Of a DNA stretch of 64,000 bases, positions 8,828 through 17,471 are shown in pieces. Where the stretch lies: NCBI GenBank assembly GCA_036873755.1, contig JAVTVY010051649.1, positions 186,001 through 250,000 of the forward strand. Reading direction: 5' to 3'. A program made the translations under genes and the position numbers. Under the pieces are notes generated by a model. The model ran no database searches, was not told the origin of the DNA, and was given only the letters and a program-made list of their open reading frames with translations. This stretch comes from Hanleya hanleyi. Taxonomy: Eukaryota > Mollusca > Polyplacophora > Lepidopleurida > Hanleyidae. Position 1 is the first letter of the stretch. Every line of letters starts with the position of its first letter.

Positions 8828-9306
8828 GGTTCGAGCTGTATGGGCTGTCGTGGTAACCCGCTCTTGTAAATTTGGTACGAGTGAACTGGAGTGGTGGTGG
8901 TGGGTACAACGTCGGTCGTCGTTGTCTGTTCACTGCGAGTGATGATGGTGGTGGGTACAACGTCGGTCGTCGTTGTCTCTTCAGTGTGAGGGATGAAATC
9001 CGGTGGGTTTTCAGACGTAGTGGGTGTACTTGGTGTAGGTGTGGAGCTTGGTGTGGAGCTCGATGGGGCTTGTACACGGGGTGTGGTGGTGACTGGGCTC
9101 GATACGGGGTTGACTGGTGCTATCAGACCGGTTTCACTGATGGCTGGTGTTCTCAGTTGGTTAGGTAACGTGCTGACATAGGCTACGTCGTAAAACACAC
9201 CTCCGTACAACACACTCAGCAGGGTTAGCAGTATCACCACAAAGCCCACTTGCGCTTTGCGCGTTTTGGGAGACGCTGTGTTCAGAGGCAGCTGCTGTTT
9301 GTCCAT
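8722..9306 (-). CDS. Single-pass membrane protein with Thr/Ser/Pro-rich (mucin-like) ectodomain
   Basis: The protein of 194 aa starts at ATG 9306. A short polar N-terminus is followed by one membrane segment (about residues 19-38, QVGFVVILLTLLSVLYGGVF) without a preceding signal peptide, so a type II orientation is likely. Residues about 60-140 are dominated by Ser, Thr and Pro, typical of heavily O-glycosylated stalks. A duplicated TTTTDVVPTT unit comes from a tandem DNA repeat at about 8900-8985. I do not recognise a family. It lies between integrase and ATPase, and its 3' end overlaps the ATPase start. The overlapping tail in the second frame may not be conserved. Confidence 0.55.
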   Translation of the reverse strand: MDKQQLPLNTASPKTRKAQVGFVVILLTLLSVLYGGVFYDVAYVSTLPNQLRTPAISETGLIAPVNPVSSPVTTTPRVQAPSSSTPSSTPTPSTPTTSENPPDFIPHTEETTTTDVVPTTIITRSEQTTTTDVVPTTTTPVHSYQIYKSGLPRQPIQLEPWTLGGSIPSLASSLDRRVPTKRTSSGSSFNTPTA

Positions 9307-9355
9307 AGCACTATGGTCGGACGTGAAATGAAGGATGACGGCAGTGGTGTCTGGC

Positions 9356-9361
9356 TTTATT
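9356..9361 (-). terminator. Poly(A) signal fused to the integrase stop codon
   Basis: On the minus strand the integrase stop and signal overlap as TAATAAA: TAA at 9362-9360 and AATAAA at 9361-9356. This is an extremely compact 3' end. Confidence 0.5.
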
Positions 9362-10429
9362 ATCGTTTCACCTGGTTGGCAGCGACCCAGGAATTGAAGG
9401 AACTGGGCCAGCCTTGCCATTTGACGAAATGAAACAGTTTGCCACGTCGACGTTCCATTTTCAAAATCTGCTCCACCGTGTAGTAGTCTTGCTGTGTTTT
9501 TACGACAGGCTGTAATTCCGTCTCGTAAAACGTCCCTAGCAACGGTTCCCCTTGAAGATCTTCCAGTTCATAGACTCGCTGCTGTCGGGGTAGGCGCCGT
9601 TTAATCAGGAAGTGCTCATCGCTCCAGTTGGGCAAGTAACTTTTCTCAAATTGTCCTTTGACTTTACTGATCCGTGCAGGGTCCCCGAACTTATACACCG
9701 CCTTCGTCGTTCGCTGCGATTGCCTGGGGTACAAGACACGCCGGACTTGGGCTTCATTGCGTTGGGTCACGGTAAGGGGGCTCTCTCTATACTCCGATGA
9801 TAGGCTCGATTGTAACCACTCACAAGTTTCGGGAGAACATCGATGTACCGCCTTGTATTCTTATAGGTGAAATATTTATACATGCGGCCTTTGAATGTCC
9901 TGTTGAACCTTTCCACCACGGAAGCCTTGGTCTCGTTGTACGTATGGAAGAAAAACACCTTCTGGGCTTTCAGAAACTGTTGGAACGGTCTGTTGAGGAA
10001 TTCCGTGCCTTCGTCGGTTTGCAAATACAAAGGTTTGCGCCCGGTCTTGAAGATGTCTTTGAACGCCGCTATGAGATTCGCCCCCGTTTTCGTCCGGATG
10101 GGTACCACCCACGCATACTTCGATAGGATATCGATGCACGTCAAGATATACCGATTCCCATCGTTGTGTTTGGCAAAGGCGCTCATATCGACCAAATCCG
10201 CTTGCCACTGGGCATCTATTCCTCCCACGATGACCCGGTTCCGTAGAAAATGGCGACGGACAGATCGATGTAAGGTATAGGTGTCTTGTTTTCTTAACCA
10301 ATCTCGGACTTGGGCACGTTGTATCCCCTGGGGTTTGGCCGCTCGATAGAGAGCCGACAATGCACTATAGGCCGCCGGACTGTCGGGACTGTAGTATAAG
10401 TTATCCAACACCTTCTCCCAGCGCTTCAT
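9360..10429 (-). pseudogene. Polinton integrase (DDE, chromodomain), one frameshift
   Basis: The retrovirus-like integrase is in two frames. The N-terminal frame (10429-9767) carries the rve core: catalytic Asp78 in QADLVDM, Asp139 in LQTDEGTEF and Glu173 in KASVVERFNRTFK, with 33 residues between the last two. The second frame (about 9770-9360) carries an SH3-like segment (YLPNWSDEHF, VYELEDLQGEPLLGTFYETE) and a C-terminal chromodomain (TVEQILKMERRRGKLFHFVKW, with QGW and W). The join falls at a run of five C on the minus strand (9780-9776), where a single-base loss would explain the shift. That is typical of either decay or homopolymer sequencing error. In Polintons this enzyme inserts the element, and the chromodomain may target chromatin. 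A TATA-like sequence sits ~35 nt upstream of the ATG. Confidence 0.85.
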
Positions 10430-10456
10430 GGTGACAAATGATGATGGACCCTGGCT

Positions 10457-10927
10457 CTATCGTTTATTTATAACGGGTATATCTTGGGCCGGAGTTTCTT
10501 TCTGATTTTCTTCGTTGGCTTCCACAGTGTCCATGGTAAATGACCAGTCCAACTCGTCTGATGACCGCTTGATAAGCACTTGATCCACATCTACCACGGC
10601 ATCTTCCAATGCAGACCATAGATCAGGGTGAAGGGTAAAATGCACTGTACCCCCATCTAGCCGAGCCAATTGAGCAAAGAAAGGGCCGCGTCGGATGTAC
10701 ACATCGTGACACAAGTGGATGAGGTCGCCGTTCAGTTCACCAGACAACACCCATTTGAATTTGGTCCAGCACTCCCGGGACAGACGAATGTGGGCCGGGC
10801 ACGGTTGTGTAGGGTCCGCATCACAGATGTCTCCCACCTCCTCCATGATATCGACCTTATCTGCATAAACGTGCAGGAAAACCTCAGGGGTCAAGCTGAG
10901 ATACGCCCGTATTATATGCTCCGTCAT
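10457..10927 (-). CDS. Unidentified 156-aa protein, paralogue A (possibly PC4-like fold)
   Basis: ATG 10927 is chosen because it lies 38 nt downstream of a TATAAATA box. The middle of the protein reads HIRLSRECWTKFKWVLSGEL, then YIRRGPFFAQL, then FTLHPDLWSALEDAV and a VDVDQVL end, followed by an acidic, disordered tail. The 'strand, then xxLxxxxWxxL helix' arrangement, occurring twice, is reminiscent of PC4/p15-type single-strand DNA-binding domains. I offer that only as a hypothesis. The next gene upstream is a clear paralogue. Both stand where Polintons usually carry replication genes. Confidence 0.55.
   Translation of the reverse strand: MTEHIIRAYLSLTPEVFLHVYADKVDIMEEVGDICDADPTQPCPAHIRLSRECWTKFKWVLSGELNGDLIHLCHDVYIRRGPFFAQLARLDGGTVHFTLHPDLWSALEDAVVDVDQVLIKRSSDELDWSFTMDTVEANEENQKETPAQDIPVINKR
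10463..10472 (-). promoter_or_regulatory. TATAAATAAA upstream of integrase
   Basis: On the minus strand TATAAATAAA lies 34-43 nt upstream of the integrase ATG and overlaps the last codons of the preceding gene. The same bases contain AATAAA, so the motif could serve as TATA box for integrase and poly(A) signal for the gene before it. Confidence 0.5.
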
Positions 10928-10964
10928 GGTCAGTACGTGAATGGTACAAGATTTGACTGTCGCG

Positions 10965-10972
10965 TATTTATA
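10965..10972 (-). promoter_or_regulatory. TATAAATA box for paralogue A
   Basis: TATAAATA on the minus strand, 38 nt before the ATG at 10927. The paralogous gene has the same box at a similar distance. Confidence 0.55.
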
Positions 10973-11005
10973 GGGAGAACCCCGTGAGATCAAAGGATCG
11001 GGTGG

Positions 11006-11485
11006 TCAAAGTCTAGCCGGGTAATCAATGGCATCGTCGTCTGGTTCATTGCTAGACATTTTTTCATTGGGTTCTGCCGCCGCTTCTCTCAGGGCACGAG
11101 CCCACTCCAACTCGTCTGATGTCCGCTCGTCCGGTGTAAACAGCTGGTCCACGATAGGCACAACTTTCTCGAAGGCTGTCCACAGATCGGGGTCTAGGGT
11201 GAAGCCTCGCGTAGAGTCTTGGTAGCGGCCCAGGCGTGGGAAGAAGGGTCCACGGTGTACGTAGATGGCATTGTCTATGTGGATGAGGTGTCCGTCGAGC
11301 TCGCCGCTCAACACCCGTTTAAATTTGGTCCAGCCGTCACGGTGTAGCGTAACCGTGTTCGATACGGTCTCAGCGCGCGACTAGCAAACATCTCCACGGT
11401 CTTCCACGAGGGTGACTTTATCTTCATATACGTGTAACCCCACCCGGGGTGTAAGGGGAAGGATGGCTCGTAGAACTGATGACAT
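11006..11485 (-). pseudogene. Paralogue B of the 156-aa protein, with an in-frame TAG
   Basis: From ATG 11485 one frame runs to the stop at 11006 except for a TAG at codon 35 (11383-11381). The parts on both sides match paralogue A: LTPRVGLHVYEDKV..EDRGDVC before the stop, and DGWTKFKRVLSGELDGHLIH, YVHRGPFFPRL, FTLDPDLWTAFEKV and DQLF after it. Reading frame is preserved across the stop, so it is a simple nonsense change (or, less likely, readthrough). Tandem duplication of this gene happened inside the element. Confidence 0.6.
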
Positions 11486-11535
11486 GGTTGACCCAATGAC
11501 GATCGTTGAATGACACACACTGTGTCTGACCCTCG

Positions 11536-11543
11536 TATTTATA
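11536..11543 (-). promoter_or_regulatory. TATAAATA box for paralogue B
   Basis: TATAAATA on the minus strand, about 51 nt before ATG 11485, in the same context as the box of paralogue A. Confidence 0.5.
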
Positions 11544-11557
11544 GTCAGGTCCCACTG

Positions 11558-11884
11558 TCAATGCCACAGCGCCAGGATCAATAGGGCACAGACCATGACT
11601 AGGCCAACCAGCCGTCGCTGATTCCGGCGTGAGCGCTCGTGGCCCATAGCCCGAGCATCAAGGATGGCTGTCATAGTCCAGTAGTGGTGAGTGATGGCAC
11701 ACCTCTCCATCGAGTGCACTCTGTCGAGGACCGCTTCTGTGAACTCGTTCAGGATCTGGCGTCGCCCCTCGTTGTCGTCGCCATCTGAAAACATGGACCG
11801 AACCACTGCTCGGTAACCCGTGAGCGAATTAACCACGGTCGCATGCTGTAAAATGCGAGTCGCATAGGGACGGGTGTCCGTCAT
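11558..11884 (-). CDS. Small tail-anchored membrane protein, unidentified
   Basis: The protein of 108 aa is mostly helical and polar, with a single hydrophobic segment at the extreme C-terminus (VGLVMVCALLILAL, residues about 93-106) preceded by basic residues (HERSRRNQRR). This is the layout of a tail-anchored protein. I do not recognise a family. It is the gene nearest the right terminal repeat, with a TATAAAA about 48-54 nt upstream. Confidence 0.5.
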   Translation of the reverse strand: MTDTRPYATRILQHATVVNSLTGYRAVVRSMFSDGDDNEGRRQILNEFTEAVLDRVHSMERCAITHHYWTMTAILDARAMGHERSRRNQRRLVGLVMVCALLILALWH

Positions 11885-11930
11885 GGCTCTGAAACCGTAG
11901 GAATGGGGGTGTAGGATCCAGAGAGACGTG

Positions 11931-11938
11931 TTTTATAG
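11931..11938 (-). promoter_or_regulatory. TATAAAA box for the tail-anchored protein gene
   Basis: CTATAAAA on the minus strand, about 48-54 nt upstream of ATG 11884. It repeats the pattern of strong TATA boxes in front of the right-hand genes of the element. Confidence 0.45.
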
Positions 11939-12247
11939 ACCATGTCACACATGCGCGCCTAGACGTAGCTCTACGGGTGTAGTCCGTGATACGTACTATT
12001 CTGATGGGTTAGTCCAAAAAAGAGAGCAACAACAACAACAAAGATTACAGCGCCGGAGGATCCCCTGGAAAATCTTCACGTCTCATGGTATAGCTCCGGT
12101 GAGGCAGGCTCAGGCTGGTGAGGCAGGCTCAGGCTGGTCAGGTCAAGCAGGCCAATAAATGCAGCATTGCCCTAAACATTCCCACTTTTATACACCTACA
12201 TAGAAGTACCCGGATGTAGGCGCGGACGTAGGCGAAAGCATCCCAGT
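11939..12247. other. Spacer with small tandem repeats
   Basis: No gene is seen. It contains about three copies of a GAGGCAGGCTCAGGCTGGT-type unit (12100-12150), and a ~40-bp tandem duplication with AGTACCCGGATGTAGGCGC starting at 12205 and 12245. Confidence 0.6.
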
Positions 12248-13616
12248 ACCCGGATGTAGGCGCAGACGTGAGCGAAATTCTAGTACCCGTCCATTGGTTC
12301 TTTTATCGATCGCTCATTGGCTCTTTTTCTCGACCGCTGATTGGTCCAAATGGAACTCCCCATCCTTCCCAGGTTAATTTACAATCCCCTTTTTGGGTTC
12401 AAGCTCTGTATATCGATGCCGCAACATTGTTGCCGAACCTTGCCGAAAGGGAGACCTTGGACCTGGATGTGACCTTTGACCTTTTGACCCGACATTCATC
12501 CGCGCACTGCCGGTGATGACGCGCGCGCGCGCGTGCGGCCGAAGAAACGCGCGCGCTGCGGCCGGGGCGGGCCGGACCGGGCCGGGGAAAATCCCACAGA
12601 CAGGTCAGTACATGCATTCCTATCATGTTCCCAGGTGACACCCCATTCACACAGAACATTCACCCAAACCGGAAGTGACGTCATACTCCTAATTTTACAT
12701 GCACCCATCCATGACTGGATGCCCCTTCACGAATGCTTCACTTTGGTACCTCACTCGACTCCATCGGACCATTCGTGGTCCACCTAGACCGCAAAAACGT
12801 CTATTTCCACACCCGTTTCCCACAATTCCCTGTCTGCGCATGCGCAGAATGTGGACAACGGCCGAGACACTACTCCAGGCGGTTGCTTCCTCACATAGGC
12901 TTCACATGGATACCGCACTCGACTCCATCGGCCCATTAATGGCTCGCCTAGGCCCCAGAACGTCTATTTCCATACACTTTCTTACTGCGCATGCGCAGAA
13001 TGACGTCTGTTCCACGTCACACCCAGCCCGTTGGAGACTCCCTCACGTATGCTTTACATTGATACCTCACTCGATCCAATCGGCCCACTAGTGGCCCACC
13101 TAAACCCCAACACGTCTATTTCTATACTACGGCCAGACTGCGCATGCGCAGACTATTGACAACGAACGACACACTAGCCCAGGCGGATGCTCCCTCACGA
13201 CAGCTTCAAAATAAGACCTCATACGACACCATAGGATCATTAGGGGCTCACCTAAACCCTAAAACGTCTATTTCCACACCCTTTTCCCAGAATTCCCTGT
13301 CTGCGCATGCGCAGAATGTTGACAACGGCCGAGACACTAGTCCAATCGGATGCCCCCTCACATAGGCTTCACATTGATGCCTCACTCAACTCCATCGGCT
13401 CATTAGTGGATCCCAAAACGTCTATTTTCATACCCTTTGTCTATTGCGCATGCGCAGAATGACGATATTCCGACCCCACATCCACCCAGTGGGATGCCTC
13501 CTCACATAGGCTTCACATTGATACCTCACTCGACCCCATCGGTCCATTAGTGGCCCACCTAGACCCCAAAACGGCTATTTCCATACCCTTACCCATGCGC
13601 AGAATGACGATATTTC
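12248..13616 (-). repeat. Right terminal inverted repeat of the Polinton
   Basis: This is the mirror copy of 2220-3592. TGCGCATGCGCA palindromes begin at 12835, 12986, 13139, 13302 and 13445, with a degenerate sixth at about 13593. The spacings (151, 153, 163, 143, 147) follow the same inner-to-outer order as on the left, which shows true inversion and not independent arrays. Similarity stops near 13616, whereas the left array continues outward, so the right end may be truncated. Confidence 0.88.
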
Positions 13617-14104
13617 TGCTCTAATTAGTAAGCATAGGAAACTACCCCTCTTCATAAATCCTGGCGACGCCCATGGATATGGTATGCTGAGTCTCTACTT
13701 GAAACTCTTGGCATGCAGAGGAGGACTGGTGTGGTTTAGACCGGAAGTAACGTAATCGTTAACGTCATCAGTAGTAAGTGCAGAGAAAGGGCATTTTCAG
13801 ATGCGCAGGCTTTGGTTGGGCAATATGGGGCTATATCTCATCCAAATATGGCGTGCATGTTGTCATATTGAAGCTCTTGGGGTGTAGACTACAAATGATC
13901 TGGAAGTGTCATTTGTGGGACGGACGTGGGATTAGGCGACTACCTACAACCCTATACATTAGTCCATAGGGGTAAGTAATGGCATGTTGCTACGCCATAT
14001 GGTGTTCTGAGTAGGACATGGTAAGTGTATCTTGCCCGGTAGAGTTACCTCTCCTGTACGGTACTGGGCATTGAATTTGGTTATTGTGATCAGTAAAATG
14101 GTTT
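13617..14104. other. Intergenic, no gene seen
   Basis: There are no recognisable coding or RNA features. It adjoins the tRNA-derived cluster. Confidence 0.5.
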
Positions 14105-14223
14105 GTGCCAGGAGAGGGATTAAAATCCACGCCCGCATGTGCAGACCAGTATGCCCATACTTCGGGTGAAGGACATATCATGGATCCTGAGACTAGCGCC
14201 TTAGACCACTCCGTCATCATGAC
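14105..14223 (-). pseudogene. tRNA-Leu(CAA)-derived, intron-bearing, degenerate
   Basis: On the minus strand the order is tRNA-Leu-like: TGACGGAGTGGTCTAAGGCG (A-box region, damaged), anticodon region, an intron-like insert (ATCCATGATATGTCCTTCACC), then a B-box region where TTCGAATCC is changed to TTTTAATCC. It is a decayed copy. Confidence 0.5.
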
Positions 14224-14321
14224 AAAGCTGGCTATCATGGTTCAAAAAAATTTATCCCTATATAGTGGTACAGATGTACAATGGTTTCACAGCATGTCGC
14301 GGTATAAAAAAAAAGGTGCGT

Positions 14322-14470
14322 GTCAGGAGTGGGATTCCAACCCACGTCTCAACATGTGTGGATAACACTACTCGGCCATTCTGACAAATTGATTGTCTAA
14401 GTAACCAGTCTCAAGATCCATGATATTTCCTTCACCAGGGGTATGGATATACTGGTCTGCACATGCGCAT
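14322..14470. pseudogene. Two partial tRNA-Leu-like sequences, head to head
   Basis: 14322-14385 (minus) keeps a B box (GGATTCCAACCC-like on plus) and CGAGTAG but has lost the anticodon arm. 14391-14470 (plus) keeps AGTCTCAAGATCCATGATAT, the intron-like insert and the following arm. These are fragments of the same family. Confidence 0.45.
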
Positions 14471-14501
14471 ATGTACCATGGTTTCACATGTCGCGGTATA
14501 A

Positions 14502-14583
14502 CAGGAGGGGGATTCGAACCCACGTCCCCACATTTGTGGACCAGCACTTAAGACTGGCGCATTAGACCACTCGGCCACCCTGA
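14502..14583 (-). tRNA. tRNA-Leu(UAA)-like, probably pseudogene
   Basis: On the minus strand it has GGCCGAGTGGTCTAA (A box), anticodon stem and loop CCAGT-CTTAAGT-GCTGG giving anticodon TAA, a long class II variable arm (GTCC..GGAC), and a perfect GGTTCGAATCC B box. The acceptor stem is imperfect. Confidence 0.4.
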
Positions 14584-14588
14584 TGTTT

Positions 14589-14705
14589 GTCAGTAGTGGG
14601 ATTCGAATTCACGCCCGCATCTACAGACCAGTATACCCATACTCCTGGTGAAGGAAATATCATGGATCTTGAGACTAGCGCCTTAGGCCACTCGGCCATC
14701 CTGAC
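14589..14705 (-). pseudogene. tRNA-Leu(CAA)-like with intron
   Basis: On the minus strand GTCAGGATGGCCGAGTGGCC is followed by an anticodon region with CAA and a ~35-nt intron-like insert between anticodon and ACTGG, as in animal tRNA-Leu(CAA) genes. The T stem has two mismatches and the acceptor one, so function is doubtful. Confidence 0.45.
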
Positions 14706-14797
14706 AAAGCTGGCTATCATGGTCAAAAATTATCCGTCTATAATGGTACATATGTACAATGGTTTCACAGCATGCCCCGGTATAACAAAACGGTGCG

Positions 14798-14883
14798 TTT
14801 CAGAAGGGGGATTCGAATCTACGTCCCTACATGTGTGGACCAGCACTTAAAGCTGGCGCCTTAGACCACTCGGCCATCCTGAC
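14798..14883 (-). tRNA. tRNA-Leu(UAA)-like, most intact copy
   Basis: GTCAGGATGGCCGAGTGGTC starts the minus-strand sequence. The anticodon stem CCAGC/GCTGG is perfect around loop TTTAAGT (anticodon TAA). A long variable arm and a TTCGAATCC B box follow. The acceptor pairs at six of seven positions, and the T stem has mismatches. It could be a diverged gene or a recent pseudogene. Confidence 0.45.
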
Positions 14884-14891
14884 AAATTGAT

Positions 14892-15009
14892 TCTCAGGAT
14901 GGCCGAGTGGGCTAAGGTGTCAGACTCAAGATCCATGATATTTCCTTCACCAGGAGTATGGTTATACTGGTCTGCACATGCGAGTGTGGATTGGCATCCC
15001 ACTTCTGAC
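14892..15009 (+). pseudogene. tRNA-Leu(CAA)-like with intron, plus strand
   Basis: TCAGGATGGCCGAGTGG, then CAGACTCAAG, the same intron-like insert as its neighbours, and CACTTCTGACA at the 3' end. The B box is damaged (GGATTGGCATCCC). Confidence 0.5.
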
Positions 15010-15239
15010 ACACAACATTTTACTGATCACAGTACCCCACCGGGGAGGTATCTCTGTTGGGGTGGACAAGACTCGCCATGTCCTACACAGAATTTGCGCC
15101 ATCTAGGTTATACGACGGTGACGCCATCAATTGTAGAGAAACTGCATAACGGATTGGGTGTGTACGCTTGAGTCGTGTTACCGTTGGTGTAAATTAGAGC
15201 GATGTGCAAGATATGGGGAAAATTGACGACGTCTAGCAT

Positions 15240-16024
15240 ACAGACCCGAGAATACGGTGGATTCTCGGATGTAGTCTTAATATCTCAGCCGCGCTTTTAT
15301 TGCAGATGTTCATGTGGAGCCTATGGAGTATCCACACGACCCCTAGCACCAGATTAAGCGGAATTAGATACGCTAGCTCGGGAGTTGTAATGACAGATTA
15401 GCTCAACAAAATAACTCATCTGATAATGGATGAGCATCGTGGACGTCTGGTGGAGTAAACGTCTCAACATGAGGTAAACCTGGTGTATGCAAGAATACCC
15501 AGAAAACTAAACTGTAATACCCGACATCGTACGGCTCAAATTTCCCACCACAACAATATACCTACATCTATTTGTTGAATGACATGAACAGAGGGGGTGC
15601 CTCCGGAAATAATAATCCACCAGCAGAATCCTACCATATACAGGTAATAAATTGGAGCGAAGTGTGAAAAATTGACGACGTCTGGCGACTGAAAAGCAAC
15701 CATATGACTCTACAGGAAAGCATCCCTCGGCACCACACATTCAGACCCGAGAATACGGTGGATTCTCGAACGTAGCCTTGTATCTATGCCGCGCTTTTAT
15801 TGCACACCATGAAGTATCCACACAACACCTAGCACCGGCTTAAGCGAAATTAGATACGCTAGCTCGGGAGCTGTGATGACATATCAGCTCAAACAAATAA
15901 CTCATCTGATGTTAATGGATGAGCATCGTGGACGTATGATGAGAGTAAACGTCTCAACATGGGGTAAACCTGGTGAATGCAAGAATACCCAGAAAAACTA
16001 ACCTGTAATGCCCAACGTCGTGCG
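15240..16024. repeat. Duplicated ~290-bp repeat (two copies)
   Basis: Copy 1 is 15240-15534 and copy 2 is 15742-16024, in direct orientation. Shared blocks include CAGACCCGAGAATACGGTGG, CCGCGCTTTTATTGCA, TTAGATACGCTAGCTCGGGA and GATGAGCATCGTGGACGT. A third, diverged copy lies at about 20940-21075. The bases between the two copies include part of the same unit, so it is a short tandem array. No coding capacity is seen. Confidence 0.75.
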
Positions 16025-16933
16025 TATAGTCCAGCAACATCAGTTATCCGCAATGAGCATTCAAACTTGCTCGCCAACCTTCGGTTTTATGTTGATGCTG
16101 CTATTCAGGCTCGTGGGTGGTGGCCAGAGAATTGCGCAAGATTTCCACCAGAATTTGGTGAAAGGGAGTATTTCATTACAAAGTTGTTATATAATGGTTG
16201 AATGTACAACAAATAGTTGAAAATAGAAAAACATAGTTTAAGGCTGATAATACTATTAAAATTATGTCTACAGTTCGCAAAGTAGTACAAGCATCAATAT
16301 TCAAAATGAGATGACAATGAAGTGACCACATCGGAACAAATCATCACAGGATCAAGAACGGAGAGGGGAAGGTTCGAACAAAATGTATTTCCTATTATTC
16401 GGCATATTTTTCTGAGTAGAGAATCTGTAATTCAATCTGGAATGAAAGCTCGTGTGAAACACGGGAGAAGAGCATTTCCCCAGAATAAATGTGTAACACA
16501 TAATTGGTACTCACAGGGCTTTAGATCTCCCCAATTTGAGCATTTTTATTAGAATGGGAGAGAGGGTGGGGTACATTCCCCTGGGGAACGTGCAATCGGG
16601 AATCATCCCTGGTAATAGTGCCTCTGAGAAGGGATTTCTTCACCAATGGGCGAAACCCAGTGTGAGGCAACACCAACTTTATTTTGTGTTTCACGCGTCC
16701 GCTGACATTAAAAAAATTGAATGTAAGAAAAAGAATAAAATTTCAAATGTTTGTTTCACTGCGAAAGCTTGAACATGAAGATTTCAACCCCTTTTTCATT
16801 CCTCATTGTATGAATTAGGCTGTTGTATTCTATCTCAAACAATGCGGGCGAAAAAAATGTCCCCCAAAAAAATAAACACCTTCACGTTAATTTTTCACTG
16901 GAAGTCAGCGAATTGTTTTTGTTATATAATGCC
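16025..16933. other. Intergenic, no gene seen
   Basis: AT-rich sequence with no recognisable feature. Confidence 0.5.
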
Positions 16934-16939
16934 GCTAAT

Positions 16940-17471
16940 TACGGAGCCGTGGAGGGGACATAGTCAATATTTTTTTAATTTCCCCCGAGATAATATCCCC
17001 CGAGATAATAACTAGGGGAAAATTCGCCATTGGTCAAAATTATCTGGGGGGAAATTCGCGATTGGTCAATTATCTCGGGGAAATTATCTCGGGGGAAATT
17101 AATTTTCCCCGAGATAATATCCCCCGAGATAATTATCTAGGGGGAAATTCGCCATTGGTCAATCATCTCGGGGGAAAATAATTTACCCCGAGATCATTTA
17201 ACCCGAGATAACTGACCAATCGCGAATTTCCCCCTAGATAATTATCTCGGGGGATATTATCTCGGAGAAAATTAATTTTCCCCGAGATAATTTACCCCGA
17301 GATAATTGACCAATGGCGAATTTACCCCTAGATAATTAATTATCTCGGGGCAAATTATTTTCCCCCGAGATAATTGACCAATGGTGAATTTTCCCCTAGT
17401 TATTATCTCGGGGGATATTATTTCGGGGGAAATTAAAAAAATATTAACTATGTCCCCTCCACGGCTCCGTA
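16940..17471. mobile_element. 532-bp foldback/MITE with 6-bp target duplication
   Basis: The ends are inverted repeats starting TACGGAGCCGTGGAGGGGAC; inverted similarity extends for roughly 100 bp on each side. The interior is a mosaic of direct and inverted copies of CCCCGAGATAATT and GACCAATGGCGAATTT, so the whole strand can fold back. Directly outside, GCTAAT occurs at 16934-16939 and at 17472-17477, a perfect 6-bp target-site duplication. It has no coding capacity, so it is non-autonomous. Confidence 0.85.

Larger units (their letters stand above)
2220..13616 (-). mobile_element. Polinton/Maverick (adintovirus-like) element lacking DNA polymerase B
   Basis: Long inverted repeats (left 2220-3592, right 12248-13616) flank twelve genes, all on the minus strand. 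Recognisable Polinton hallmark genes are the adenain-type protease, hexon-type major capsid protein, penton-type minor capsid protein, GLG-motif core protein, A32-type packaging ATPase and retrovirus-like integrase with chromodomain. Genes are tightly packed, with overlapping or 1-3 nt junctions in the capsid block, which suggests one late transcription unit. The protein-primed DNA polymerase B that normally occupies several kilobases is absent. The coding interior is only about 8.7 kb, against a usual total element length of 15-20 kb. The major capsid gene, the integrase and one small gene carry frame breaks, so this copy is probably decaying, although homopolymer sequencing error could explain the integrase break. 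The exact outer ends and target duplication could not be fixed because the outer repeat is tandem and the left array extends further. Confidence 0.88.

Noticed and set aside
11558..11884. Bcl-2-like identity for the tail-anchored protein
   Set aside because: The C-terminal anchor fits, but no BH1/BH2-type motif is visible, so only a neutral description is given.
1..13616. DNA polymerase B, helicase or primase genes of a full Polinton or virophage
   Set aside because: Looked for in all frames; no polymerase motif such as a DTDS-type block and no frame of sufficient length was found.
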